This document shows positions 48,957 to 60,354 of a stretch of DNA of 64,000 nt, piece by piece. Both the position numbers and the translations under genes were made by a program. Source of the DNA: Cymbidium sinense (taxonomy: Eukaryota > Streptophyta > Magnoliopsida > Asparagales > Orchidaceae); assembly GCA_021442155.1 (NCBI GenBank), contig CM038214.1, forward strand, positions 313,317,001-313,381,000, read 5' to 3'. The first letter of the stretch is position 1, and each line of letters starts with the position of its first letter. Below the pieces are notes generated by a model that saw nothing but the letters and a program-made list of their open reading frames with translations, made no database searches and was not told the DNA's origin.

Positions 48957-49760
48957 AATTGCTAATAGAATTATTCCACTACTGCCTAAAATTATTTCCC
49001 CCAACCAAACTAGCTTCTTTAAAGGTAGAGCAATATCTGATAACATACTTCTAGCACAAGAGCTGATTCATGACATTGACGTCCCTATCAGAGGTGGTAA
49101 CATCCTTTTTAAACTGGACACACTAAAGCTTTTGACAACCTCTCTTGGGATTTCCTCTTTCAAATTCTTCATTTGCTTGGGTTTTCTGGTTATTTTATCT
49201 ACCTCATCAAAGATTGCATTACAAATGCTTGGTTCTCTGTTATCATGATGGTGAATCCCTAGGTTTTTTCCCTTCAAAGCATGGTTTGAGACAAGGGGAT
49301 CCCCTATCCCCCTCTCTTTTTATTATTGTTGTTGAATATCTATCAAGGAGTCTAAATAATCTTTTTTACAATAATCCTAGGATGTTTTATAGATCTCAAG
49401 GTGGTCTTTCTATCACTCATCTTAGTTTTGCTGATGACTTTATAATCTGTTACAATACTTCAATTCTTCTCATTAAAACTATTAAGAATCTTTTAAATAA
49501 ATTTGGCAATGAAAGCGGTCTTTTTCTCAATGAAGGCAAAAGTTATTTCATTCCTTCTTCTAAAATCCCTAGCAATAGGACCAATCAAATCTTGAGAATT
49601 ATTAATTTTCAACAACAACTTTCTATTAAATATCTTGGTGCTCCTCTTTTTAAAGGTCAAAAAAGATTTCACCTTTCTGATGAGCTAATCCAAAAATCTC
49701 TAATAAAATTTTTATTTGGGAATTTCACTTACTTTCATTTAGTGGTAGGCTCACTTTGAT
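48957..49760 (+). pseudogene. LINE C reverse transcriptase domain (truncated)
   Basis: The text gives ANRIIPLLPKIISPNQTSFF, AISDNILLAQELIHDIDVPI and RGGNILFKLD. A one-base shift then gives KAFDNLSWDFLFQILHLLGF, so motif A with its Asp is present across a frameshift near 49120. The frame 49145-49759 contains GLRQGDPLSPSLF (49283-49321) and LSFADDFII (49421-49447), with the catalytic Asp pair intact, followed by FLNEGKSYFIP and KYLGAPLFKG. A stop interrupts near 49260 in the ancestral frame. All core RT residues visible are conserved, unlike LINE A. It lacks the endonuclease and the first RT motifs. Confidence 0.9.
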
Positions 49761-50184
49761 TAAGAGCACCCTTAACTCCATCCCTTTGTATCTCATTCAA
49801 ACCATTGCGCTAACCAACTCTATGATTAACAAAATTGAGTGGCTCATTAACAAATTTTTTTGGGGATCTAACAATTCCTCTAAAAAAATGCACTGGACCT
49901 CTTGGTATAAAACCTGTGGCACTTTTGCTGAAGGTGGTCTTGGATGTAAACCAATCAAGGAAACTATCACTACTTTTTCTTATAAACTTTGGTGGAATTT
50001 TAGCAAAAATAATAGTCTATGGGCTAATTTCATGACTGCTAAATACTGCCATGGAAAGCACCCTCTCATTTGCCCCTATAAAGCGGGAGACTCTCCTATT
50101 TGGAAAAGACTTTGTTTCATCAAATGGGATGTCGAATCCTTAATCTCCTGGGGAATTAACTCTGGCTCCTCTTTCTTTTGGTAA
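49756..50184 (+). pseudogene. LINE C ORF2 post-RT region
   Basis: A continuous frame of 142 codons encodes LIKSTLNSIPLYLIQ-like text, IEWLINKFFWGSNNSSKKMH, TFAEGGLGCKP, LWWNFSKNNSLWANFMTAKY and AGDSPIWKRL. This is the standard linker between RT and the zinc-binding region in plant LINE ORF2 proteins (family pattern: NxxxNxFLW, GGLGxK, W). The frame is shifted relative to the RT frame near 49735, and a TAA closes it at 50182. The ancestral ORF2 continued to 51477. Confidence 0.85.
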
Positions 50185-50274
50185 GACATCTAGACTGGAG
50201 GTGGGTCCATTGTCGACTTACATTCTACCCATTCCACTGCTGCTATTAAAGTGAACTCTTTCTAGCAGAATAAT

Positions 50275-51477
50275 ATGTGGAACAATAGTAAGCTTATTGA
50301 TCATATTCCTCCCTCTCTTTTAAATAAGTTTACTATTATTCCTATCATTCCTACCAATCAAGATCAGATCCTTTTTAAGCTTTCACATAATGGTGATTTC
50401 AACTTTAAAAATGTTTGGATTCACATTAAAGAAACTCATGATTTTTCCTATATATTTTCTAAACTTTGGAACAACAATATCCCTACTTCTTATTCTATTC
50501 TTACTTGGTGTATTTTGAAAAACTTCATCCCTGTGGACTCCTTGTTGTTGGGTAAAGGTTTTCAATTACCTTCAAAATGCCAATGTTATTTTCACATTGA
50601 GAATGTGAATCATGTTTTTGTTAACGGGCCCATTGCTTCTAAACTTTGGATTTGGTATGATGACCTCTTTAACATTATCATTTTCAACGGCTCCTTAAAT
50701 TTATACCAACTTCTTGAAGTTCATTTTCACAACACTATTAAAGGACACATTGAAGTCATAACTACAATCACTCTTATTTGGTTCATATGGATGGACCAAA
50801 ATGATGAAAACCTTTGTGAGATCCCTATAAATCACATAAGGATAATTGCTAGAACTAAAAACAAAATCCATGACTTGTTTAATGCCAATTTAATTAAATA
50901 CAAACAATTCAAAGGTTGCAAATTTGTGGCCAATAAACTGGGTTTTAACTTGCCAGATCACCACATCTATAAAGATGACAAGGTTGTTTATTCGGTAAAA
51001 CCTCATGTTAACACTATTAAAGTTAACATTGATGGCTCTGTCTCTCATAAAGGTTCAGGCTGTGGTGGAATTTTCAAAAATCTTAATGGAAAAGTCCTAT
51101 GTGCCTTTGCTTATCCCCTTAATCCCTGCTCTGTTCCTTTTACTGAGCCCATGGCAGTGTACAAAGCTCTTGAGATTTGCCTTCAAATAGGTTGGCTCAA
51201 TATTTGGATTGAGGTGGATGCCCTTCTACTGATTGATCTCTTGACTTCCACCAAAATGGGCAATACTTAATTGTACTACCTTCTTAAGCAAATTAGAACT
51301 CTCCTTGCCCTACTCTACTTTAAAATCACTCATTATGGCATGAGGGTAATGCATGTGCGATTATCCGCCAACTGCTAGATTGGTTGGAATAAAATTCTTG
51401 ATCAACTAACCCTTCCTAAACATTTGCATGGCTTGGTTAATCTGGACAATACTGGGTTTCCTTATCTCAGAAATTAA
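50275..51477 (+). pseudogene. LINE C zf-RVT region and RNase H, nearly intact
   Basis: A 331-codon open frame (50275-51270) covers the end of ORF2. Residues 60-130 hold the zf-RVT-like region (TWCILKNFIPVDSLLLGKGF, then CQCYFHIENVNHVF), but two of the expected zinc ligands are replaced. Residues 245-331 are an RNase H fold: KVNIDGS with Asp253, GCGGIFKNLNG, FTEPMAVYKALEI with Glu291, and WIEVDALLLIDLL with Asp315, so three acidic catalytic residues are present. A TAA at 51268-51270 interrupts, and the shifted remainder ends HLHGLVNLDNTGFPYLRN-stop at 51475-51477, as in LINE A. The Met at 50275 is internal, not a true start. Confidence 0.88.
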
Positions 51478-54311
51478 TCTAACCTATTGGATTCACCTAT
51501 TTCGATACCTCTTTTATTGCATGATCATTTTCTATTTAATGTTGTTTTTTCTTTGGTCTTTGTTGATGCATCAACCTGATATCCTTTGTTGTTTACTTGT
51601 TGATCTTTGTGGCACATGCTATTGGTTTAATTGTCTTAACTTTAATTGGGAGCTTACTGCCTCTACTATTTTTACTGTTAATGTGATGTTGCTTCTTTGG
51701 AATTCACTAATGCATCATCATATTACTCCTTGCTAGTCCTTCGCTGACCTAAGTGGCACCTGCTGTTGGTTTAATTATCCCAACCTTGTTTGGGGTCTTG
51801 CTATTTCTAGATGCTACATCTATGTTAAAGTTTTAAATGTTGACTATTGGGCTTTTGGGCCTTTTGTCCAGCAGGCTGATCTTGGAGTTGGTTTAATGTA
51901 TTTGCTGAATGTATATGCTAACCCCAGCTTACATACCTTTAAGGAAAGAAAATGCAATACCTTCGTTATTATTAATGGTTTTGCTGCTAGCCTGATTTCT
52001 CTAAAGGATTTCATTGATAATAACCTTTTGAATCCTTATGGTAGATCTGTTGCCCCACTACTTTTTATTGGCTTATCCTATGGTTGCAATAATTATAGTG
52101 TTGTTTTAACCTATGGTTGTTGGATTTTTGGATTCACTGTCCTGCTGGCTAACCTTGTGTTTGTTAGCTAATTGTTGCCTGGTGTTCTTCTAACTATCTT
52201 TGCTATTCTCATCCAAGCTAATGCTGATCAATTAATCTGTTGTTTTTTACCTTTTGGCTCTGTTAAAATTATGCAGATCCAGCTTATTGGTAATTACTGT
52301 CCTGGATGTTGGCTGATCTGGATTATTGCTCCTCATGCTGCTTCTGGGGTTTTATTTTATTTTGTTCAGTTAGCTTCTATTGAGGTTGTAAATTGCAAGA
52401 TGGCTTTTATTTTTCTGCTTGACTGTTTCTTATCTCTCATTTTTCTGAATGTTTGTGCTATTAAAACTTGGGATGCTGCTATTTTCACCAGCTGCTATTT
52501 TATATATCCTGGTTTAGCATGTCTTGGCCAGACCTCTTCCTTAATGATTTGGGATTTAACTTATGCATTGTATAATTTGAATGGTTGGTTTTATGGCCAA
52601 CTTGCTATTATTTTCTTTCTTGGTTATTGGATGGTCTGGATCATTGAGTCTTTTATCCAGCAAGCTATTACTGGGGTTATTTATCTGGTTTAGTAGGGTG
52701 ATGTTGGTGTGATTATTTTGCTCAACCTCATATTCCCAATCTGCCAAGAGAGATTTTGCAATTTATTATTCAATTTTATTAATTCCTTGCAGGTTTGGAC
52801 TTCTTTTATGGCTTCTCAGTTTGCCTTTAATGTGGTTGTGGGTTTAGCTGCCAGCTTGATCATCATTATCTGGAAGGTTTTTTCTATTGATTATCTTTTG
52901 AACCCTTTCTATTGCTACTTTACATCTCTATTTTTTATTGGAATTTTATATGGTGGGTGTAATTTTTGTTTTATTGCTACCCTTATATTTGTGGTTATTA
53001 TCTATTTCTTGCCTTTTATTTCTCTGACTATTTTTACTGTTAACAATTAGGCAACTGCTGATTTCTCCTGCTACTATTTTATCCCCCTTGGCTCTGTTCA
53101 AATGGTGTAAAACCTTGTGATTATCCATCTGATTATTTGGACCTTTACATATGCTCTATTTACTTTGAATGGGTGGACTTTTGGCCAGCTTGTTGGTAAT
53201 TAATGTCTGGGTTGTTGGCTGAACTGGATTAATACTCTACATGCTGTTTCTAAGGTTTTGGTTTGTTTTGTTCAGCAAGCCTCTATTGAAGTTGTTGACT
53301 TCTTGGTGGCTTTTGATTTGAATCTCCTTATTGGTTTATTATATGCTTATCATCTAAATTCTATGGACTACTTTATCTGCTGCTCTTTTCTCCATCTTCT
53401 TTCAGTTAAACTTGTATCTATTGGACTATTTATTCTGAATGGGTGGTTCTCTGGCCAGGTAACTAATTTTCGTTGTCTTGGCTATTTGTTGTCTTGGATA
53501 TTTGCTATCCTTGTTTCTCAAGATTCCAATGTTGGTTCTATCTTTGTGGGTTATAGGACATTAGGGTCCGATGTTCAGCAAGTTGTTTCTTACTTTGTTG
53601 TTCTGATTATTTTTGGTCATTGGTGCCTGGGCTGCTGCTTTTCTGATCCATGTTTTTATGCTCTATCTACTTGGTTACTAACTATTGCAATGTCTACTCT
53701 AATTGAGAGGCTCTATGGCCATCTTGTTGTCCCTTGCTATCTTGGCTACTGCTGTCTTGGCTATTTTTTTGTCTTGGTTATCTGTTGTCTTGTTTTTTCT
53801 GGATTCTAATGAGGACCCTAATTTGAATCCCCATTTTAATTTATCCTCTGGTTGGTTCCAATGTTGCACTAACTATTTTTTATTGGGGTTGGCTTTCTGA
53901 TTGCCCTTGCTATTTGTGTATGGGTTACTATTAATTTCATGATAGTTGTGATCTACAATAACTGTTGCTGTTTATATTCCCATCTGGGTTCAGTTAGGCT
54001 TGTGTTGCTATCTCCTTGGAATGCAAAGTCTATTGTGAATGGGTGGTACTATGGACAGCTGTTACCTTTTACTGTCTTGGTTTTTTGCAGATCTGGATTA
54101 TCTGATTTTTTGTCCAAAGATGTCGCTATCGGAGTCAGTAGTTCGACTATCTTTATTTGGTGCTATTTTTGGTATTGGGTTATGCTGCCTTCCTTTACAA
54201 ATGCTTTTTGCCAACTACTGATATGGATATTAATAAGGGGTTTATTCACATCTGCATTCATTATTATGATTGGGCTCATTCTCTGGACTTTACTTCTATA
54301 CTCTGCAAAGA

Positions 54312-54396
<85 letters not shown>

Positions 54397-55175
54397 TATT
54401 TTGGGATGGTGTTACTTATAGGCTCATCTTAGATTTCAGAATACCTCTTCTGTTATTTTCTTGTGGATGGTTTTTATGCTGACCTATTTCATATGTATAA
54501 GTATCCTCATGTCAGGGTGACTATATTGATGATAATTTTTCTGCATGGAACCCCTTATCTTTATACCCTTTGCAATTTCCTCTCTATATTATATATAGTT
54601 TTGTTTAGGTTTGTAGGTAATAAAGCCCATAAGACTTTCAACAACTGGCTATTATCTTCTCACAGGTTTGTTGGCTATGATGGCTGTGATGATTTCACAC
54701 CCTTTTGGTTTGGTAGTAGCTCTTGTGATGTAACCCTTCTGCTAAAGTTTGGATGTGCATATTTGCATCTACCCAAATTTGGTGTGACTGAGCCTGAGCC
54801 TTCCCTATCACAATTCTTTACTATCATTCTCAGATTATGCTATTTTCAGTTATCATTATGTCCAGATACCTTAACCTCTAATTTCTTTCCATTTACATTT
54901 TGCTGTGCTTCTCTCTTGTCCTCAGGTTTGCTCCATTGTGTCATGCATTCTCACCCCAGAGCATTGGCCCTAATCTTCCTTTGGCTTTTATGTTAGTCTA
55001 ATTGTATCTTTTGATTGCTTTAATGTCTTCTTTTCTTTTGGATGTACTTAGATAGGGGATTTACTCCTTAGGCTAATTGTAGCTCTTTGAGCAGTAGTTC
55101 TGGAGTTTATCTCCTTTAAGGACCTTGTAACTCTCTTTTTGTGGCATTAAAATACACCCTACATGGGGTTTCCCT
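51478..55175 (+). other. LINE C 3' tail with diverged internal repeats
   Basis: 3.7 kb, T- and G-rich, poor in A. A unit of about 0.87-0.91 kb is repeated: 51960-52310 resembles 52830-53210, and 52311 onward (GGCTGATCTGGATTATTGCT) resembles 53217 onward. A phrase like TGAATGGGTGGTTCTATGGC occurs at about 52577, 53164, 53434 and 54034. Near 51540 and 51685 a ~145-bp unit is also repeated. Many open frames (51428-51736, 51896-52171, 52172-52693, 53258-53809, 53939-54421, 54463-54996) are hydrophobic and match no family I know. The end matches element 0 and LINE A. Role unknown. Confidence 0.7.
54315..54394. repeat. (AT)40 microsatellite
   Basis: Eighty bases of perfect alternating AT inside the LINE C tail. 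The other LINE tails lack it, so it expanded after insertion or within this lineage. Its length is likely to be unstable and uncertain in assembly. Confidence 0.95.
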
Positions 55176-55212
55176 AAAAAAAATAAAAATAAAAATAAAA
55201 AATAAATAAAAA

Positions 55213-55338
55213 ACCCTAAACCCTAAACCACGAACCCTAATCCCTAAACCCTAACCCTAACCTTAAACCCTAAACCTAAACTTAAATTAACTAAATAAAT
55301 TAAAATGATAAACCTAAAATCTAATAAACCTAAACCCT
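55213..55338 (+). repeat. Short CCCTAAA segment between LINE C and retrocopy 8
   Basis: CCCTAAACCC cluster, then the standard left flank of GRP copies (TTAACTAAATAAATTAAAAT, then CCTAATAAACCTAAACCC). Confidence 0.85.
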
Positions 55339-55806
55339 AAGAATAAGCAGAACCTTAACGACAGGAACAACACCGTCAACCAGGCTCAGTCTAGATCTGG
55401 AGGTGTTGGTGGATATGGTGGTTATCACAGTGGTGGTGGGCGATTTGGAGGTGCTGGTGGATATGGAGGTGGTGGTCAGAGCAGTGGTAGTTATGGAGCC
55501 AGGAGGAGCGATGGAGGTTACAGCCGTGGTTGTGGAGGAGGGATATGATGGTGGATCCCGCTACTCAAGAGGCCAGGGTGGTTCTAATGGGAACTGGAGA
55601 AACTGAAGAACAGCTGGTCTGATCTACTACTTATGAAACTGTGTCTTTACAGTAGAGACGATTCTAGTTATCTTGGGTTTTTGATTTGCTTTATGTGTGC
55701 TCATTTTTTATCTATGTCGTCACTTGTGTCTTAGAAAACTTGGTGTGTTACTTGGTTGATTTATTCAAAAAGAAGAAATGTTGATTCTAAATTTGTTCTT
55801 TGTTAA
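55339..55806 (+). pseudogene. GRP retrocopy 8: best preserved copy
   Basis: From AAG at 55339 one frame stays open for 69 codons to a TGA at 55546-55548. It reads KNKQNLNDRNNTVNQAQSRS (end of an RRM, family LDGRNITVNxAQS), then a Gly-rich domain with GGYGGYHSGGG, GGAGGYGGGG and RRSDGGYSRG. A frameshift near 55540 moves the rest to the frame ending at 55606: GYDGGSRYSRGQGG, then NGNWRN and stop, the usual C-terminus of plant GR-RBPs. The 3' UTR of 200 bases ends TTCTTTGTTAAAAAAG. In the family such proteins bind RNA and act in cold and stress responses and RNA processing. This copy lacks most of the RRM and any promoter. Confidence 0.85.
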
Positions 55807-58800
55807 AAAAGAAACTGAAAACTCTAAACCCTAAACTAAAACCTAAACCCTAGACCTAAAACCTAAACCCTAAACCCTAAACTTTAAACCCTAAAAACCC
55901 TAAACCCTAAAGTTTAAACCCTAAAAACTCTAAACCCTAAACCCTAAACCCTAAACCCTAAACACTAAAACCCTAAAGCCTAAATCCTAAACCCTAAACC
56001 GTAAACACCAACCCTAAACCCTAAACCCTAAAACCACAACTAACCCTAAACCTTAAATCATAAAAAGCTAAAAACTTAAACCTAAACTAAATAAAACCTA
56101 AAAATAAAATAAATAAAAAAACTTAAACCAACATAAAATAAAAAAATAAAAAAATGAAAAGCTAAACTAAAACCTAAACCTAAACCTAAACCTAAACTGA
56201 AACATAAACCTAAAAAGAAAATAAAATAAAATGAAAACTAAACTAAAATAAAAAGAAAAAAAAACCTAAACTACACAAAAAAATAAAAAACCCAAATAAA
56301 AAAAACTAAACCTAAAATAAAATAAAATAAAATACAAACTAAATAAAAGCCTAAATCGAAAAAATAAACCTTTGAATAAAACCTAAAAATAAATAAAAAT
56401 TAAAACCTAAACCTTAAACTAAAAAATAACCTAAACCTAAAGTAATAATAAAATAAACCAAAACCTAAACTAAAATAAACTAAACTAAAATAAATAAAAC
56501 CTAAACATAAACCTAAATAAACTAAACTTAAACCTAAACTTAAACCCTAAATAAATTAAAATAAACTAAAAATAAACCTAACCCTAAACTAATAAAATGA
56601 AATCTCAAAATAAACCTAAAATAAAAACATAAAACCTAAACCAAAAAAATAAAATAAAATAAAAACCTAAACCTAAATCTAAAAATAAAAAAATAAAACA
56701 TAAACCTAAAAAATAAAATAAAAATAAAACAAAACTAATAAAATAAACCTAAACAAAAAAACTAAACTAAAATAAAATTCTTAAACTAAAATAAATAAAC
56801 CTAAAATAAATAAACCAAGCTAAATTAAAATAAAAATAAACCTAATTATAAATAAAAATAAAATAAAATAAAATAAATAAAAATAAACTAATTATACTAA
56901 TTAAATAAAAACTAAATATACTAAACCCTAATTCCTAAACCGTAAATCATAAAATCTTGAACCCTAATCCCTAAACCCTAAACCCTAAACACTAAACCCT
57001 AAAACCTACAACCATAAACTCGAAACCCTAAACCACAAACCGAAAACCTTAAACCTTAAACACTTAAAACCTAAAAACCTAAACCTAAACTAAATAAGAC
57101 CTAAAAATAAAATCAATAAATAAACCTAAACCTAAATAAAATAAAAATTAAATCCAAAATAAAAACCTAAATAAAGACCTAAACCTAAACCTAAAATTAT
57201 AGATATACCTAAACCTAAAGGTAAAAATAAAATAAAATAAAATAAACTAAACTAAAATAAAATAAATAAAACCCTAAAATAAACTAAAAAAAACCTAAAA
57301 ATAAAGACCTAAATAAAATAAAACTAACTCAATAAAAACCTAAACCTAAAATATAATAAAATAAAATAAACCTAAAATAAAATAAAATAAAAAATAAATA
57401 AAAACCTAAACCAAAAAAATAAAACAAAAAGTAAAACCTTAGAATAAATATAAAATAAAACCTAAACCCTAAACAAAGAAAAAACCTAAGCATAAAATAA
57501 AAAATAATAAAATAAACCTAAGCCTAAAATAAAACAAATAAAACTTAGACCTAAACCTAAAATAAACTAAACCTAAACCATAAACTAAATAAAATAAAAT
57601 AAAATCTAAAAATAAACCTAAAATAAAAACCTAAAACCTAAACCTAAAAAAATAAAATAAAAACCTAAACCTAAACATAAAAATAAAAAATAAAACTTAA
57701 ACTTAAAAAATAAATTACAGATAAAACTAGACTAAAAAATAGGCATAAACATAAACCTAAACCTCAAAAATGAATTGAAATAAAAAAACCAAAACTAAAA
57801 TACATAAACCTAAACTAAATAAACTAAACTAAATAAAAAAAAATAAACCTAAATAAAAAATAAAAAAACTAAAATAAATAAAAAATAAAATAAATAAACC
57901 TAAACCTACCAACTTACCTATGTTTAAAAAAAAAAAACTTAAACCCTAAACCTACAAACCTAAACCTTAAACCCTAAACCTTAAACCCTAAATCCTAACA
58001 CTAAACCTAATCCCTAAACCCTAAACCCTAAAACACTAAACCCAAAACCCTAATCTAACCCTAAACCCTAAACCCTAAGCCCTAAATCCTTAACCATATA
58101 CCCTAAACTAACCCAAAACCCTAAAGCCTAATTATTAAATCCTAAACCCTAAACCCTAAAGCTTAACGCTAAACCCTAAACCCTAAAACCCTAAACCCTA
58201 AACCCTAAACCTTGAAAACCTAAAAACCTAAAAATAAAATAAATAAAAGTACCTAAACCTGGATAAAATAAAAAATAAAAATAAAATAAACCTAAGAATT
58301 AAAAAACCTAAATAAAATAAAAACTAAACATAAAATAAAAATAAAAGAAAAACTAAATAAAAACCTAAACCTAAAAACGAAACCTAAAAATAAATAAAAA
58401 ATAAATCATAAACCCTAAACTAAGAAAAAACCTAAACCTAAAATAAAATAAATAAAACCTAAACCTATACCTAAAGCTAAACGAAATAAAATAAATTAAA
58501 CTAAAAATATACCTAAACCTAAACTAAAAAAATAAAACCTAAAAATAAACCCAAAATAAAAACCTAAAACCTAAACCTAAAAAAATAAAATAAAAACTTA
58601 AACCAAAACCTAAAAATAAAAAAATAAAACCTAAACCTAAAAAATAAGATAAAAATAAAATTCAACTAAAAAAACATAAACTTAAAAATAAACTAAAATA
58701 AAACACCTAAACTAAATTAAATAAACCTAAAATAAATAAACTAAACTAAATAAAAATTAAAATAAAATAAATAAAATAAAATCTAGTAAATAAAAAATAA

Positions 58801-59872
58801 ACTAAATTAAACCTACCGGTTTACTGAATTAAAAAGAAAATCCTAAACCCTAAACCCTAAACACTAAAACTAACACAAACCCTAAGCTCTAAACCTACAA
58901 CCCTAATAAAAGTAAAATAAATAAGACCAAAACTAAACTAATAAAATAAAATAATCCTAAGATAAAAAAACATAAATTAAATAATAAGCTAACAAAAAAT
59001 AAAAATAAAATCAACCTAAAATAAAATAAAATAAAAACTAAATAAAAACCTAAACCTAAGAAATAAATCTTAAAATAAAACCTAAAAATAAATAAAAAAT
59101 AAATTGAAAACCAAAAACTAAAAAAAGACTAAACCTAAAATGAAAATATAAAAACAACATAAAATAAACTTGAACATAAACTAAAATAAATAAAACAAAA
59201 AATAAATAAAACTTAAACATAAACCTAAACTAAATCAAATAAAATAAACTAAAAATAAACTAAATAATAAAAATTAAAAATAAACATAAAATAAAAACCA
59301 AAACTCAAACCTAAAAATAAAATAAAAACCTAAATCTAAACCTAAAAAATAAACTAAAATAAAAAACCAAAACTAAAATTAATAAACCTAAAATAAATAA
59401 ACTAAGCTAAATAAAAAAAATTAACCTAAATAAAAATAAAAAATAAAATAAATTAAAATAAATAATAAATAAACTAAATAAACTAAATAAGCATAAACCT
59501 ATCGATTTACTTAATTTTAAAAAAAAATTATAAATCCGAAACCATAAAACCTAAACCCTAAAGCTGCAACCCTAAATCGTAAACTCTAAATCGTAAATCC
59601 TAAATTACCCTAAACCGTAAACCCAAAGCCCTAACCCTAAACCCTAAACACTAAGAGCATAAATCCTTAGACCCTAAATTGTAAACTCTAAACCCAAAAC
59701 CCTAAACCCTATACCCTAAAGCTTAAACCATAACCCTAAACCCTAAACCCTAAACCCTAAACCCTAAACCCCAAACGCTAAACCCCAAACACTAAACCTA
59801 AACCTAAAGTAACTAGATAAATTAAAATATAAATGTAAACCTTAAAACCTATTAAACCTAAACCTAAACCAT
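55807..59872 (+). repeat. Telomere-derived array, segment 15
   Basis: No gene. Near-canonical clusters lie at 55815-56060, 56930-57080, 57940-58230, 58840-58910 and 59530-59810. Anchors are at about 57906, 58813 and 59500 (spacings 907 and 687), each at the left border of a cluster; the one expected near 56900 is decayed (CTAATTATACTAATTAAATA). The flank AAGTAACTAGATAAATTAAA at about 59807 precedes retrocopy 9, which starts 373 bp after the last anchor. Confidence 0.85.
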
Positions 59873-60354
59873 AAGAATAGAAAGAACCTTGATAGCAGGA
59901 ACATCATTGTCAACTAGGCTCAATCTAGATCTCACGGTGGAGGTGAAGGCAATGGCAGCAGTTATCGTAGTGGTGGTGGAGAATCTATAGGTGCTGGTGG
60001 ATATGGAGGTGGTGGTCGGAGCAATGGTAGATATGGAGGTGGGAGGAGCAACGGAGGTTACAATCATGGTGATTGTGGAGGCAGGGATATGATGGTGGAT
60101 CTCACTACTGGAGAGGTCGGTGTGGTTCTGATGGGAACTAAAGAAAATAAAGAACGACCGATCTGATCTACTGCTTATGGAATTGTGTCTTTATAATAAA
60201 GACAATTCTAGTTATCTAGGCTTTTCGAATTATTGTATGCGTGCTCATTTTTTATTTATGTCGTCACTTGTGTTTTAGAAACTTTGGTGTGTTACTTGGT
60301 TGATGAAATCAAGTAGAAGAAATGTTGAATCTAAATTTTTTCTTTGTTAAAAAT
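59873..60354 (+). pseudogene. GRP retrocopy 9
   Basis: From AAG at 59873 the frame reads KNRKNLDSRNIIVN, then an in-frame TAG at the same codon as in retrocopy 1, then AQSRSHGGGEGNGSSYRSGG, GAGGYGGGGRSNGRYGGGRS and NGGYNHGDCGGRD. It then shifts before the YDGG segment. The coding end is GGGAACTAAAGAAAAT instead of GGGAACTGGAGAAAC, so the terminal Trp codon is lost. The 3' UTR is shared and ends TTCTTTGTTAAAAATAAAA. Apart from the TAG the Gly-rich frame is long. It has no promoter or 5' part. Confidence 0.82.

Larger units (their letters stand above)
48957..55212 (+). mobile_element. LINE C: 5'-truncated L1-type LINE with long 3' tail
   Basis: It starts abruptly inside the RT domain (text IANRI at 48958), as expected for 5' truncation during reverse transcription, and continues through RT, post-RT region, RNase H and the ORF2 stop at 51475-51477. 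A 3.7-kb T- and G-rich tail follows with the shared family end near 55050-55165, then A-rich text (AAAAATAAAAATAAAA) and CCCTAAA. It has fewer disabling changes than LINE A, so it is probably the younger insertion. Same orientation as all other retroelements here. Confidence 0.9.

Noticed and set aside
54315..54394. Regulatory or matrix-attachment role for (AT)40
   Set aside because: A simple microsatellite inside a dead LINE tail gives no evidence of function.
51896..54996. Seven long open frames in the LINE C tail as a possible third ORF
   Set aside because: Frames differ between the internal repeat copies and no motif is recognised; kept only as a question about the tail.
59864..60067. 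Minus-strand Thr/Ser/Ile-rich open frame
   Set aside because: Antisense shadow of the Gly-rich codons of retrocopy 9.
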